A stretch of DNA of 40,645 nucleotides from Nitrospirales bacterium (GTDB lineage: Bacteria; Nitrospirota; Nitrospiria; Nitrospirales; UBA8639), in contig BQIW01000038.1 of the NCBI GenBank assembly GCA_021604105.1, forward strand, positions 1 through 40,645, read 5' to 3'. Below the pieces are notes generated by a model. That model worked only from the letters and a program-made list of their open reading frames with translations, was not told where the DNA came from and ran no database searches. Below, in pieces: positions 7,693 to 15,745 of the stretch (positions within the stretch are counted from its first letter, which is position 1; every line of letters starts with the position of its first letter). Both the position numbers and the translations under genes were made by a program.

Positions 7693-8832
7693 TTATCGGG
7701 TTTCACGTGTTTCCACTGATTGATAAGAACGATGGCGGGGCCCTTCATAAATCTGGTCAGGCCGGAACAAGTGATTATCCTGATATTGTTCAAAGCAGTG
7801 CGCCAACCACCCGGCCACCCTGGCCATCGCAAAGACCGGAGTGAATAAATCAGTGTCGATGCCCATTCGATGGTAAATAATCCCGGAGTAAAAATCCACG
7901 TTGGGGCGTATGCCTTTTGGTCCCACGCGTTTTTCCATTTCCTGTTCAACCGCCCTGGCCAGAGTAAATAAAGAATTGCCATCCGGTCGGGTATCCAATT
8001 CTTGGGCGAATTCTTGTAACACAGTGGCGCGTGGGTCCTTGACCTTATAAATTCGATGCCCGAACCCCATAATTTTTTCCTTTAATGAAAACTTCTGATC
8101 CAGGTAGGCAGGAATAGCCTCAACGGTTCCTATATCCTCCAGCATGTGAATGACCGCCTCATTGGCGCCGCCATGTAACGGGCCTTCCAAGGTACCAATG
8201 GCCGAGGCGATTACTGTAAACGGATCGGCCAGTGTGGAGGCCGTCACCAGTCCGCTAAATGTCGAGGCGTTCATGGTGTGTTCGGCATGGAGAATCAAAC
8301 AGATATCAAACATTCTGGCAATGTCGGGAGCAGGAACTTTCTCGGTGAGCATGTATAAAAAGTTTTCGGCGAAGGAAAGGTCGTCACGCGGTTGGATCTG
8401 CTCATCACCATGACGCAGGCGGGCAAATGCTGCGACGATGGTGGGGAGTTTGGCGATGAGCCGGACAGCGGTCCAATACCGGGTGGCATCATCCCGGACA
8501 TCCGGCACTGGATAAAACATGCCGAGGGCAGCCACAGCCGCTTGAAGGGCATCCATCGGATGTCCATGCTCCGGGAGGCATTTCAGGAGATCAGTGATGC
8601 GATATTTGATCCTGCGATGGTGCGTAAGATCCTCATGAAACCGGGAGAGTTCTGCTTGAGTTGGAAGCCGGTTGAATAATAATAAAAACGCCGTTTCGGT
8701 GAAGGTGCTTCGGGTGGCAAGTTCCTCAATCGGGATACCGCGATATTCCAGAATTCCCTGGAGTCCATCTACAAAACTGATTGTTGATTTCGCTGCAGGA
8801 ATGCCTGCTAGTCCTGGCAAAAAATCTTCCAT
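7693..8832 (-). CDS. gltA: Citrate synthase
   Basis: The 379-residue product condenses oxaloacetate and acetyl-CoA to citrate. The catalytic landmarks are present: a HAEHTMNAST segment, LHGGANE with the catalytic His, GFGHRIYKVKDPRA with the second His and substrate-binding Arg, and PNVDFYSG with the catalytic Asp. The length fits the short (about 370-380 residue) bacterial type that includes Gram-positive citrate synthases and 2-methylcitrate synthases. The TCA-cycle neighbours favour citrate synthase. ATG at 8832 has an AAAAGGTGAT ribosome binding site. It is the first gene of the gltA-sdhA-sdhB-sdhE cluster, and a promoter candidate lies 50-80 bases upstream. Confidence 0.93.
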   Translation of the reverse strand: MEDFLPGLAGIPAAKSTISFVDGLQGILEYRGIPIEELATRSTFTETAFLLLFNRLPTQAELSRFHEDLTHHRRIKYRITDLLKCLPEHGHPMDALQAAVAALGMFYPVPDVRDDATRYWTAVRLIAKLPTIVAAFARLRHGDEQIQPRDDLSFAENFLYMLTEKVPAPDIARMFDICLILHAEHTMNASTFSGLVTASTLADPFTVIASAIGTLEGPLHGGANEAVIHMLEDIGTVEAIPAYLDQKFSLKEKIMGFGHRIYKVKDPRATVLQEFAQELDTRPDGNSLFTLARAVEQEMEKRVGPKGIRPNVDFYSGIIYHRMGIDTDLFTPVFAMARVAGWLAHCFEQYQDNHLFRPDQIYEGPRHRSYQSVETRETR

Positions 8833-8884
8833 ATCACCTTTTCTTTCTCTTTGATGTCATTTTCGCATGGTGGCGTATAATCTT

Positions 8885-8914
8885 AGTATACCTTGCTCAC
8901 GATCTTTACCCCAA
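8885..8914 (-). promoter_or_regulatory. Candidate sigma70-type promoter of gltA-sdhABE
   Basis: On the minus strand TTGGGG (8909-8914) and TATACT (8885-8890) are separated by 18 bases, about 50 bases before the gltA start. The -10 matches consensus at five of six positions, the -35 at three to four. It is divergent from the plus-strand promoter candidate at 8929-8957. Confidence 0.35.
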
Positions 8915-8928
8915 CTTTCCTTATGAAA

Positions 8929-8957
8929 TTGCTATATGAAATTTGAAAAATTATTAT
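8929..8957 (+). promoter_or_regulatory. Candidate promoter of the Spy-like gene at 9045
   Basis: TTGCTA (8929-8934), a 17-base spacer and TATTAT (8952-8957) form a sigma70-like promoter about 90 bases before the start codon. Three copies of ATGAAAT begin at 8923, 8936 and 8956 in and around it, which could be an operator or simply AT-rich sequence. Confidence 0.35.
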
Positions 8958-9044
8958 GAAATGAGATTTCGAGGGTAAAAAAAGACCTTAACGATTGTTT
9001 TCGTGTGGGCGAGCTTTTTTAATTTCAAGAAAGGGGATGTGAAT

Positions 9045-9620
9045 ATGCGGGGTTTTCAGCACTTCATGATGGTCGCGGGATTGGTGACACTGGTTATGGG
9101 GGGATCAGTATCCTTGACAGGAGCGGACCCCGGAAATGCTCACGATCCGCATGGAAAGCAGCCTCATGCGGGAATGGAATATGGGACTAGTAATCATAAG
9201 GGAATGGAGCATCATGGAGGTCTTTCTCCCTTGGGCATGAAAAAGGAATTGGGTCTTTCTGAGGATCAGGTGACCCGGCTCCGTCCACTTGAATTGGACT
9301 ACCGAAAGACCATGATCCGGAGTGGGGCCGATTTACGGGTGGCGATGGTCGATTTAGGAACACTTATGGATGCCAAGCAAGTCGATATGGCGGCCATTAA
9401 CGGGAAGGTTGATGAACTCAGCCTATTACAAAAAAACATGATGATGTATCGTGTCGGGATTTATCTCAAAGTGAGGGAGATCTTGTTGCCGGTGCAATAT
9501 GAGCAGTTTCGGGCCAGGCTTCGTGAACATATGGAAGGCATGGGCTTTCATGGAGGAGAGATGCACGAAAGGCAAAAACATCATGGTCATGATGATGAGA
9601 TAGAAACAAACCATCCGTGA
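9045..9620 (+). CDS. Periplasmic Spy/CnrR-like heavy-metal sensor-type protein
   Basis: ATG at 9045 follows AAAGGGGATGTGAAT, a good ribosome binding site, and is preferred to an in-frame start at 9003. The 191-residue product has a signal peptide (MRGFQHFMMVAGLVTLVMGG..., cut near ...LTGA), then a His/Met/Gly-rich linker with many HH and MEHH motifs. A helical Spy/CnrR-like domain follows (LGLSEDQVTRLRPLELDYRKTMIRSGADLRVAMVDLGTL in pieces, with the typical LSEDQ element), ending in a His-rich tail. The family acts as periplasmic chaperones or as metal-responsive signal proteins. The His-rich ends suggest Cu, Ni or Zn binding, which is inference. It is monocistronic with its own terminator at 9727-9763. 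Confidence 0.8.
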   Translation: MRGFQHFMMVAGLVTLVMGGSVSLTGADPGNAHDPHGKQPHAGMEYGTSNHKGMEHHGGLSPLGMKKELGLSEDQVTRLRPLELDYRKTMIRSGADLRVAMVDLGTLMDAKQVDMAAINGKVDELSLLQKNMMMYRVGIYLKVREILLPVQYEQFRARLREHMEGMGFHGGEMHERQKHHGHDDEIETNHP

Positions 9621-9726
9621 ATATCAAGCGCATCTCTAAAAGATGATCCCCTCCGTTATCCTAGGCCCTGAGGGGGAAGAATTGGCTTCACCTCATCGAT
9701 CATCCCGAATACGTCCTTCTTCATAA

Positions 9727-9775
9727 GGGCCCCTTCCCTTCTTTTCACTAGGAGAAGGGGCCCGTCGGTTTTCCT
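9727..9775 (+). terminator. Rho-independent terminator
   Basis: GGGCCCCTTC (9727-9736) pairs perfectly with GAAGGGGCCC (9754-9763), and the stem can extend by CCT/AGG past a one-base bulge. It is followed by GTCGGTTTTCC. It lies about 105 bases after the Spy-like gene's stop and is the strongest terminator in the window. Confidence 0.75.
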
Positions 9776-10015
9776 GAATCTGTCAATCTGCATTTATCTC
9801 CCTACAGGGTTATTGGTGTAGTTGTATGCGATTGCCTGCACATCCTCATGCGATTCCTGGTGCGGTTTGCCACAGGAAGACATCTAACCACTTGATGTTG
9901 TTCATGAAAGAAAACATGTCATGGGAGGGAATGAGCTTTGCAATATCTTTATATAGGATCCAATGAAGCACGATAAGGTACTCAGTCGCATTTTTGTGTC
10001 GTGGAGGAGGTTGTA
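9776..10015. other. Intergenic stretch upstream of a small exported protein gene
   Basis: No gene is seen. ATGCGATTGCCTG and ATGCGATTCCTG form a short imperfect direct repeat near 9827-9862. The promoter of the gene at 10016 must lie here, but no convincing -35/-10 pair was found. Confidence 0.4.
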
Positions 10016-10357
10016 ATGAGACCATTGACCAAATTTTGTATCCTGATGTTGGTGATGGGTGGTTTTCAGGGAGTTCTCTCGGGTCTCGCTATGGATGGAC
10101 AGATGGCGCAAGCACCTGAAGCTCGACAGGAAATTCAGACCAATTCGCCGAGCTCGACCTCCCGGTATGTCAATGTGGAAGGGACGCTTCAGGCTATCCA
10201 GGGAGATCTGTTTATCATTGAAGGGGCGTCGGCCGAACAACCGATAAGAATACAGGTAGGGAAAGATACAGCCTTTCCCAATGGGCAAAAACAACTTGGG
10301 CAACCCGTGAATGCCTTGGTCTCCGCCCAGGATGGACATGCGTTGATCATTCGATAA
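10016..10357 (+). CDS. Small exported protein of unknown function
   Basis: ATG at 10016 has an ideal AGGAGG ribosome binding site at 5-base spacing, so the GTG at 10001 is rejected. The product has 113 residues. Residues 1-30 form a signal peptide (basic n-region MRPLTK, hydrophobic core, small residues). After a Gln- and Ser-rich linker comes a compact beta-strand domain of about 60 residues (YVNVEGTLQAIQGDLFIIEG, then IRIQVGKDTAF) that resembles small OB-like domains of exported proteins. No cysteines or catalytic motif are visible. A long imperfect inverted repeat follows at 10466-10549. Confidence 0.75.
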   Translation: MRPLTKFCILMLVMGGFQGVLSGLAMDGQMAQAPEARQEIQTNSPSSTSRYVNVEGTLQAIQGDLFIIEGASAEQPIRIQVGKDTAFPNGQKQLGQPVNALVSAQDGHALIIR

Positions 10358-10465
10358 CCGGAACCTCGGTAATTGGCTGTCAGAGGCTGAATCCGTGAGA
10401 AATAATGTCAGGGGAAGAGGGCATTACGTAGGGAATGAAGAGGTAACCATTACGATTACATGAAT

Positions 10466-10549
10466 GCGGGAAGGGTGAACATTTCAGAATTATTCACTTT
10501 GTCACTTGGGGGAGATACGGTGTGTGGTTCGAAGTGTTCATCCTTCCGC
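10466..10549. repeat. Imperfect long inverted repeat
   Basis: The arm GCGGGAAGGGTGAACA (from 10466) is matched in reverse complement by TGTTCATCCTTCCGC (ending 10549), with a one-base length difference and one or two mismatches, around a loop of about 50 bases. It lies between the small exported protein gene and the 55-residue gene, so it could be an RNA hairpin in the leader of the latter or the trailer of the former. Confidence 0.4.
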
Positions 10550-10599
10550 TAATTTTACATCGTTAGGTGCATGATAGCAAATTATTGGAGAGAAGGCCA

Positions 10600-10767
10600 A
10601 TGATGAAATGTGAAACGTGCAGTCAAGAGTATACGGCTTTTGATTTCGTCACTTTGCGGAATCTCTGTGAGCATGTGTATTTGGATTCCCTCGCGCAGAA
10701 ACAGAATCCCTCGTTATCCAAGTCCGAAAAGTCAGTTTCCCGGTTAAATCTACACCAACCGGTCTGA
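10600..10767 (+). CDS. Small Cys-containing protein, 55 aa
   Basis: Two adjacent ATG codons (10600, 10603) follow a GGAGAGAAGG ribosome binding site. The product begins MMKCETCSQEY and has C-x2-C plus a third Cys and a His (LCEHVYL), which could form a small zinc-binding site. The second half is polar and Ser-rich. I do not recognise a family. It is convergent with lipA. Confidence 0.5.
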   Translation: MMKCETCSQEYTAFDFVTLRNLCEHVYLDSLAQKQNPSLSKSEKSVSRLNLHQPV

Positions 10768-10825
10768 CCGGCGCTGCCTGCGGCCTCGCGGATCAAATGC
10801 CGTGAGACATGCAGAGAAATGGGCT

Positions 10826-11740
10826 TTAGGGTCGGTTTTGTCCGTGGGTTTGCTCTTCCGCATGATAAGAGCTTCGGACGAGTGGGCCTGATTCTACGTG
10901 TTGAAAACCTAAGGCTATTCCCTCCTGTTTGAATTCTTCAAACTCCTCTGGACTATAATATCGAGAAACCGGAGCATGCTGAAGAGTCGGCTGAAGGTAT
11001 TGTCCGATGGTCAGTATGTCACACTCTACCCTTCGAAGATCCTGCATCACCTGCCGAATTTCATCGTTTGATTCCCCTAGTCCTGCCATGAGTCCCGATT
11101 TTGTTCGTCCTCCCATGGTTTTGGCCCAATGAAGAATCTGGAGCGACCGCTGGTATTTTCCCTGTGGACGAATTGAGGGGAAGAGGCGAGGGACGCTCTC
11201 AATGTTATGGTTCAAAATATCCGGTTGAGCCTGCATGACTATTTCCAGATCAGTCTGATGCCCCTGAAAGTCCGGGATCAACACTTCGACCCTGCATGCC
11301 GGATTTTCATGTCGGATTCGTTGAATGGTCTCTGCAAACAGGGCGGCCCCTCCATCAGGGAGATCGTCTCGATTGACCGAGGTCACCACTGCATGCCGCA
11401 ATTTTAGGATTTTGACGGCATCCGCCACGCGCCGAGGCTCTTCTATGTCCACTGAGGACGGGCGTCCGGTTGTCACCGAACAATAATGACAACGCCTGGT
11501 GCAAATATCTCCAAGAATAAGGAATGTGGCGGTCCGATTATTCCAACATTCCCAAATATTCGGACATCGTGCCTCTTCACAAATAGTATGCAGGCGGTGC
11601 GTATCCATCAACTGACGGATTTCCTGGTAGTGAGGTCCCGGTCTGAAACGGACTTTGAACCAGGAAGGGAGATTTCTCCTCCGGGAGGTCTTTACGGAAG
11701 AAGAGACGGGAGTGATTTCTGAAGTCGGGATGAATGTCAT
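10826..11740 (-). CDS. lipA: Lipoyl synthase
   Basis: The 304-residue radical SAM enzyme inserts two sulfur atoms into octanoyl groups on lipoyl-dependent enzymes. Both iron-sulfur sites are present: the auxiliary cluster motif C-x4-C-x5-C (Cys54, 59, 65, in CEEARCPNIWEC) and the radical SAM motif C-x3-C-x2-C (Cys80, 84, 87, in CTRRCHYC). The C-terminal RSSYHAE supplies the Ser ligand of the auxiliary cluster. Length is normal for the family. No lipB lies next to it. The ATG at 11740 has only a weak ribosome binding site. Confidence 0.96.
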   Translation of the reverse strand: MTFIPTSEITPVSSSVKTSRRRNLPSWFKVRFRPGPHYQEIRQLMDTHRLHTICEEARCPNIWECWNNRTATFLILGDICTRRCHYCSVTTGRPSSVDIEEPRRVADAVKILKLRHAVVTSVNRDDLPDGGAALFAETIQRIRHENPACRVEVLIPDFQGHQTDLEIVMQAQPDILNHNIESVPRLFPSIRPQGKYQRSLQILHWAKTMGGRTKSGLMAGLGESNDEIRQVMQDLRRVECDILTIGQYLQPTLQHAPVSRYYSPEEFEEFKQEGIALGFQHVESGPLVRSSYHAEEQTHGQNRP

Positions 11741-11956
11741 GAGTGTCTTCGAGTTTAAGGTGATCTGTGTAATGTGTCTCGAGATGGAATCGAGTCGGGT
11801 ACGCCACCAATAGGCATGGTATATTCTAGCACGTGAGTATAGGGATGCCTACTTTCATTGAAAGGTCTCTCAAAGCCTAAAGGAACGAGGGAAATCTTGA
11901 AAGTTATGAAGGCGGAAATCAGCGGAGGTTAGCACCTGGGCAGTTGTAGCAGTATG

Positions 11957-13189
11957 TCATACGGGCTCATCAATCATCGGGGAAAAGTGGTTGGCCCAAT
12001 CAATAGCTTTCACATAGAAATTCCGAATCGTGCCAGGGGAAAGTTGGAATGTCTTGAGTTGCAACCACTCCCCCTTTTCGTAGGCTTTCACGCTACTTAA
12101 CGCCGCTCCCATTGTGCCCTTTTCCAGTATTAAGGCTTCAAGTATATCGTCCGGGAGCGGAAGGTTCCCCACAAGTTTTTCCATAGAAGATCCATACAAG
12201 GTTTCTAAGACCGAAAGAAGGCCCATGGTGAAATACTTTTCTGGAGAATCGGCGCCAAGCTGCTGTCCTAAGCTTTCACACATTTTCGCTCGCACCAAGG
12301 CAATCACAAGCATTTCCATCGGCTGGTCCTTTCCAATGGCCATCACAATGAGAGAGGCCCAGGTGCGTATCCGGTCGAGGCCTACCATACAGGCAGCTTG
12401 CTCAATGCATTCTACCCGCCGGGGAAGTCCGACAGAGGCAGAATTCACATATCGAAGAATCTTATAGCTCAAAGACAGATCGTTACGGATAAACTCGACC
12501 AGACATTCAAAGGAAATATTCGGGTCCTGAATTTTTCCTAATAATTCCAGGAGGGCTACACGATTCCCGGGGATTTCGTGCCCGCGAATAATATCAGGAC
12601 GATAAAAGAAAAACCCTTGAAAGTAGAAAACCCCAAGTTCTTTGCAAGTTTCAAAGGACTCTCGTGTTTCCACTTTTTCGGCGAGGAGGCGCGCGCGGTA
12701 GTCGCGGAGTTGATGGGTCTCTTGTTGTAGTTGTTGGGAGCTTTTTCCTAAGACATCGATTTTCACGATATCGGCCAATTCCAGAAACGGTCGAAAGCGA
12801 TCATGGAATACAAAGTCATCCAAGGCAATGGTATAGCCCTGCTGAGAGAGGGAGGTTATCGCTTCAATCACTTGTTGGGTGGGCTCCACCGTCTCCAATA
12901 TTTCCAAAACCACGCGGTTTTTGGGGAGAGCCTCACAATATCTGTCTAATAAAAATTGTTTGGGAATATTCAAAAAAGCCAGGTGTGTTCCCACCACATG
13001 CTCCAGGCCAATATCGAGATAGGTATTTAAGAGGACCTGGGCCGTGGCGATTGCTTCATCATGGATGGCCGCGGAGTCGGATTCACAATTTCGATAAAGC
13101 ACCTCATAACCAATGGTCTTCAGATTCGGGCCTAAAATCGGCTGGCGACCGACGAAGATATTTCCATAGTTGGTAATGCCGGTGTTCAT
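11957..13189 (-). CDS. EAL-HDOD signalling protein (YuxH/CdgJ type)
   Basis: The 410-residue protein has an N-terminal EAL-like domain (about residues 10-210) and a C-terminal HDOD domain (about 215-400, with the helical DLSLSYKILRYVNSASVGL segment). The signature EAL is changed to EVL (IGYEVLYR), while ALDDF, VKIDVLG and an AEKVET Glu remain. Proteins of this architecture usually bind partners or c-di-GMP rather than hydrolyse it. A regulatory role in motility, attachment or second-messenger signalling is therefore likely (family inference). The next regulator gene upstream encodes a REC-GGDEF-EAL protein. Confidence 0.88.
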   Translation of the reverse strand: MNTGITNYGNIFVGRQPILGPNLKTIGYEVLYRNCESDSAAIHDEAIATAQVLLNTYLDIGLEHVVGTHLAFLNIPKQFLLDRYCEALPKNRVVLEILETVEPTQQVIEAITSLSQQGYTIALDDFVFHDRFRPFLELADIVKIDVLGKSSQQLQQETHQLRDYRARLLAEKVETRESFETCKELGVFYFQGFFFYRPDIIRGHEIPGNRVALLELLGKIQDPNISFECLVEFIRNDLSLSYKILRYVNSASVGLPRRVECIEQAACMVGLDRIRTWASLIVMAIGKDQPMEMLVIALVRAKMCESLGQQLGADSPEKYFTMGLLSVLETLYGSSMEKLVGNLPLPDDILEALILEKGTMGAALSSVKAYEKGEWLQLKTFQLSPGTIRNFYVKAIDWANHFSPMIDEPV

Positions 13190-13283
13190 GACTAAAGGCG
13201 GAGATTAGCCGTATTAATTGGTCTAGCGGGTAGGGGGAGGTCTATGGTGATACCGATTATTCTCATCTGAGCATTCCAATCTG

Positions 13284-13610
13284 TCAGAGGTCTCCTTTCA
13301 TTATTGTCGGCAGTTCACCGAAAAGAATTAAGAAATCATACAAATGCATGGAAGTCTGCAATAGAATACGGAAGTCGTTGACCTGGATCAGGAAATACCC
13401 ATTTTTCTGCTCGCCGTTCAGGATTCCGAGGACTTCACGATTGCTCAGCTCCTTGACCCTTTCAGGCGTTCCAGACAGTTTTTCCCGAAGGTTCACCAAT
13501 ACGTGTTGAGTATGGAGATCATGAAAAGAGTGAAAACTGCCACTATATAGAGATTTTCTTATACGATTAGGTATTAATATGTAGAACCTCGGAGTATGGA
13601 GATGACGCAC
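13284..13610 (-). CDS. Hypothetical protein, up to 108 aa
   Basis: The frame is open from a GTG at 13610. Only the second half, from about NLREKLSGTPERVKELSNREVL in pieces to the end, has convincing protein character (KNGYFLIQVNDFRILLQ). The true start may therefore be an internal GTG near 13504. No good ribosome binding site is visible for any start. No motif or family is recognised. It lies between two c-di-GMP-type regulators on the same strand and could be co-transcribed with them. Confidence 0.4.
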   Translation of the reverse strand: MRHLHTPRFYILIPNRIRKSLYSGSFHSFHDLHTQHVLVNLREKLSGTPERVKELSNREVLGILNGEQKNGYFLIQVNDFRILLQTSMHLYDFLILFGELPTIMKGDL

Positions 13611-13689
13611 AATAGGGTGGCAGGAGATGGTATCTGAGAAAACGAACGTCGATGCCCGGCGAAAGATTCAATTTTTTTGGGGAAAGAGT

Positions 13690-15522
13690 CTATTCCGTAA
13701 CTGAATGGAATTCAGGATGGAGCAGGGTAGCCAGGGCTTCAACCTTAATGGGTCGGCTAAAGAAATAACCCTGGTAATGGTCGCAATTCAGCGAGTTAAG
13801 AAGATCAAGTTGCTCCTGATTCTCTACCCCTTCCGCGACAACGGTCAGGGAAAACTCATGCGCCAAATAAATCACGGCGGAGACCAGGGCCCGGTCTTCA
13901 GGGTTGTGGGTAATATCGGTTAGAAAGGAGCGGTCGATCTTCAACTCATGAATCGGAAAACGTTTCAAATAGCTGAGAGAGGAGTAACCTGTCCCGAAGT
14001 CATCCATAGAAATTTTTGGTCCCAAGGCCATCAGGTGGTTCAAGGTCTCCACTGCCTGCTCTGCGTTTCCCATTAACAAACTTTCCGTTAGTTCGAGTGT
14101 CAAATACTTTGCATCGACCCCCCTGCTCTGTAAGGTTTCCCTTACCAAATGGACCAGATAGCCGTCATTGAATTGTTTTGCCGATACATTCACCGCCACC
14201 TGAATCCATATCCCCTGAGCCTGCCAGCGGGCTAATTGCGCACAGGCTTCTTTGAGCACCCATTCACCCAGAGCGATGATCAGGCCGGTCTCTTCGGCTA
14301 AGGGAATGAATTGATCCGGAAAGATAAGCGTGCCGTCCGGTTTTTGCCATCGAACCAGCGCTTCGACCCCGATGATGTGACCGCTCTTTACTTCAACCTT
14401 CGGCTGATAATACAACAGGAGTTGATCTCCCTCGATAGCATGGCGCAAGTCTGCTTCCATTCGCAGGCGCGCGAGGCTTTGAGAATTCAGTTCGCTCGAA
14501 TAAAAATTGAAACCTCCCTTGCCATGTAGACTGGCCTGGGTGCTCGCACTAACGGCGCATTGGATGAGGGCGGTTAAATCTGTAGCATCCGCAGGAAAAC
14601 TCGCAATACCAATACTTGGGGGAATATAGACCTCGGTCCCATTGGCATTGAATGGAGATTCCATGACCTTGAGAATACGGGAAGCCAACTTGGTCGCATG
14701 TTCGGTATGAGTCATCGTCGGACACAATAGAGAAAATTCATCCCCATCCACCCGAAACAGGCTATCCAGTTCAGTCGAATCGGGTATTCCCCGCCCAAAC
14801 ACATCCGATCGGCGCATGCAGGAACTCATCCGCTCCGCGATTTGGGTGATGAGTTGATCTGAGATTTCCGGACCGAAGGTGGTTGAGAGGCGCTTAAACT
14901 GGTTGAGGGTAATATGAAGCAATACCAGGTTGTCATGATGGCGTTCCGCTCGCTGGATAAACCAAGCCAATCGGTCAAGAAACAGACTCCGGTTCGGCAA
15001 TTTCGTCAAGGCATCATAGTAGGCAAGTTGGTTTTGATAGGCTCGGGCGGCGAGGGTGTTGCGAACCCGAAGTTTCAATTCACTGGGATCGACCGGCTTC
15101 GCGAGAAAATCTGTGGCACCCCGGTCAAGAGCCTGGAGTTTGGTCTCCGCGTCGGAGGAAGAAGTCAGGATAATGACAGGAAGATGTTTCAACTTGTGAT
15201 GATTCCTCACCTGCTCCAGGATTTCGAATCCCGGGACGTTTGGCATCATCAGATCAAGCAACAGAATATCCGGTCGATGCTCTTCAATTTGTTCCAGGGC
15301 CTGAGAGGAATCCTCCACAAGCACAAAGTGCTGATAACCGGCATCCTCCAGGTAGGCCCGCATGATCTCCATGGTCGTTTCCTCATCATCGACCATCATG
15401 ATTGTGGCCTGAGTCAGGGAGGTTTCATCGCATCCTAATTCATTAAGAACGGGTTTAGCCAAATGCAGCCGTTCGAATTTTTGTGTTTGAAGGGCTTTCT
15501 GATCTGCCTGTTCTGTTTCCAT
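13690..15522 (-). CDS. Response regulator with GGDEF and EAL domains (predicted c-di-GMP phosphodiesterase)
   Basis: The 610-residue protein has three domains. The receiver domain (about 38-160) has the acidic pocket MVDDEE, phospho-acceptor Asp90 in LLLDLMMP and Lys142 in AKPVD. The GGDEF domain (about 165-345) is degenerate: the signature reads VDGDEF, and the metal-binding LDLDxFK motif is ITLNQFK, so cyclase activity is unlikely. The EAL domain (about 355-605) is intact: VEALVRW, NVSAKQF, LELTES, MDDFGTGYSSL, KIDRSF and AEGVE. Signal input through phosphorylation should control c-di-GMP breakdown in the cytoplasm. The gene follows the hybrid kinase gene in the same direction after 223 bases, so the kinase could be its partner (inference). 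Confidence 0.9.
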   Translation of the reverse strand: METEQADQKALQTQKFERLHLAKPVLNELGCDETSLTQATIMMVDDEETTMEIMRAYLEDAGYQHFVLVEDSSQALEQIEEHRPDILLLDLMMPNVPGFEILEQVRNHHKLKHLPVIILTSSSDAETKLQALDRGATDFLAKPVDPSELKLRVRNTLAARAYQNQLAYYDALTKLPNRSLFLDRLAWFIQRAERHHDNLVLLHITLNQFKRLSTTFGPEISDQLITQIAERMSSCMRRSDVFGRGIPDSTELDSLFRVDGDEFSLLCPTMTHTEHATKLASRILKVMESPFNANGTEVYIPPSIGIASFPADATDLTALIQCAVSASTQASLHGKGGFNFYSSELNSQSLARLRMEADLRHAIEGDQLLLYYQPKVEVKSGHIIGVEALVRWQKPDGTLIFPDQFIPLAEETGLIIALGEWVLKEACAQLARWQAQGIWIQVAVNVSAKQFNDGYLVHLVRETLQSRGVDAKYLTLELTESLLMGNAEQAVETLNHLMALGPKISMDDFGTGYSSLSYLKRFPIHELKIDRSFLTDITHNPEDRALVSAVIYLAHEFSLTVVAEGVENQEQLDLLNSLNCDHYQGYFFSRPIKVEALATLLHPEFHSVTE

Positions 15523-15745
15523 GTCGGGATGACTTCAGAGCTAAAAAGGCCGGTATCCCAGCCGTTGGGCCAAGATTGTTTTTTCATGCAATCTTTTCGG
15601 TTTTTTGGAGGGGAAAATAAAGTTGAAAAAGGTAAATAATCAGAAAAAAGGGTTGCCCAGTGTGTCTGGAAATCGCGAAGCGACCGGACGGTAATTGAGC
15701 TGGAAGGTGGGGTGGTCCCTTAAGGTGGAAAAGGCAACCGGAACC

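Noticed and set aside
15590-15620. AAGATTG/CAATCTT hairpin followed by a T-run on the plus strand
   Set aside because: No plus-strand gene ends nearby, and in the minus direction it lacks a T-run. It is probably incidental or part of the leader of the REC-GGDEF-EAL gene.
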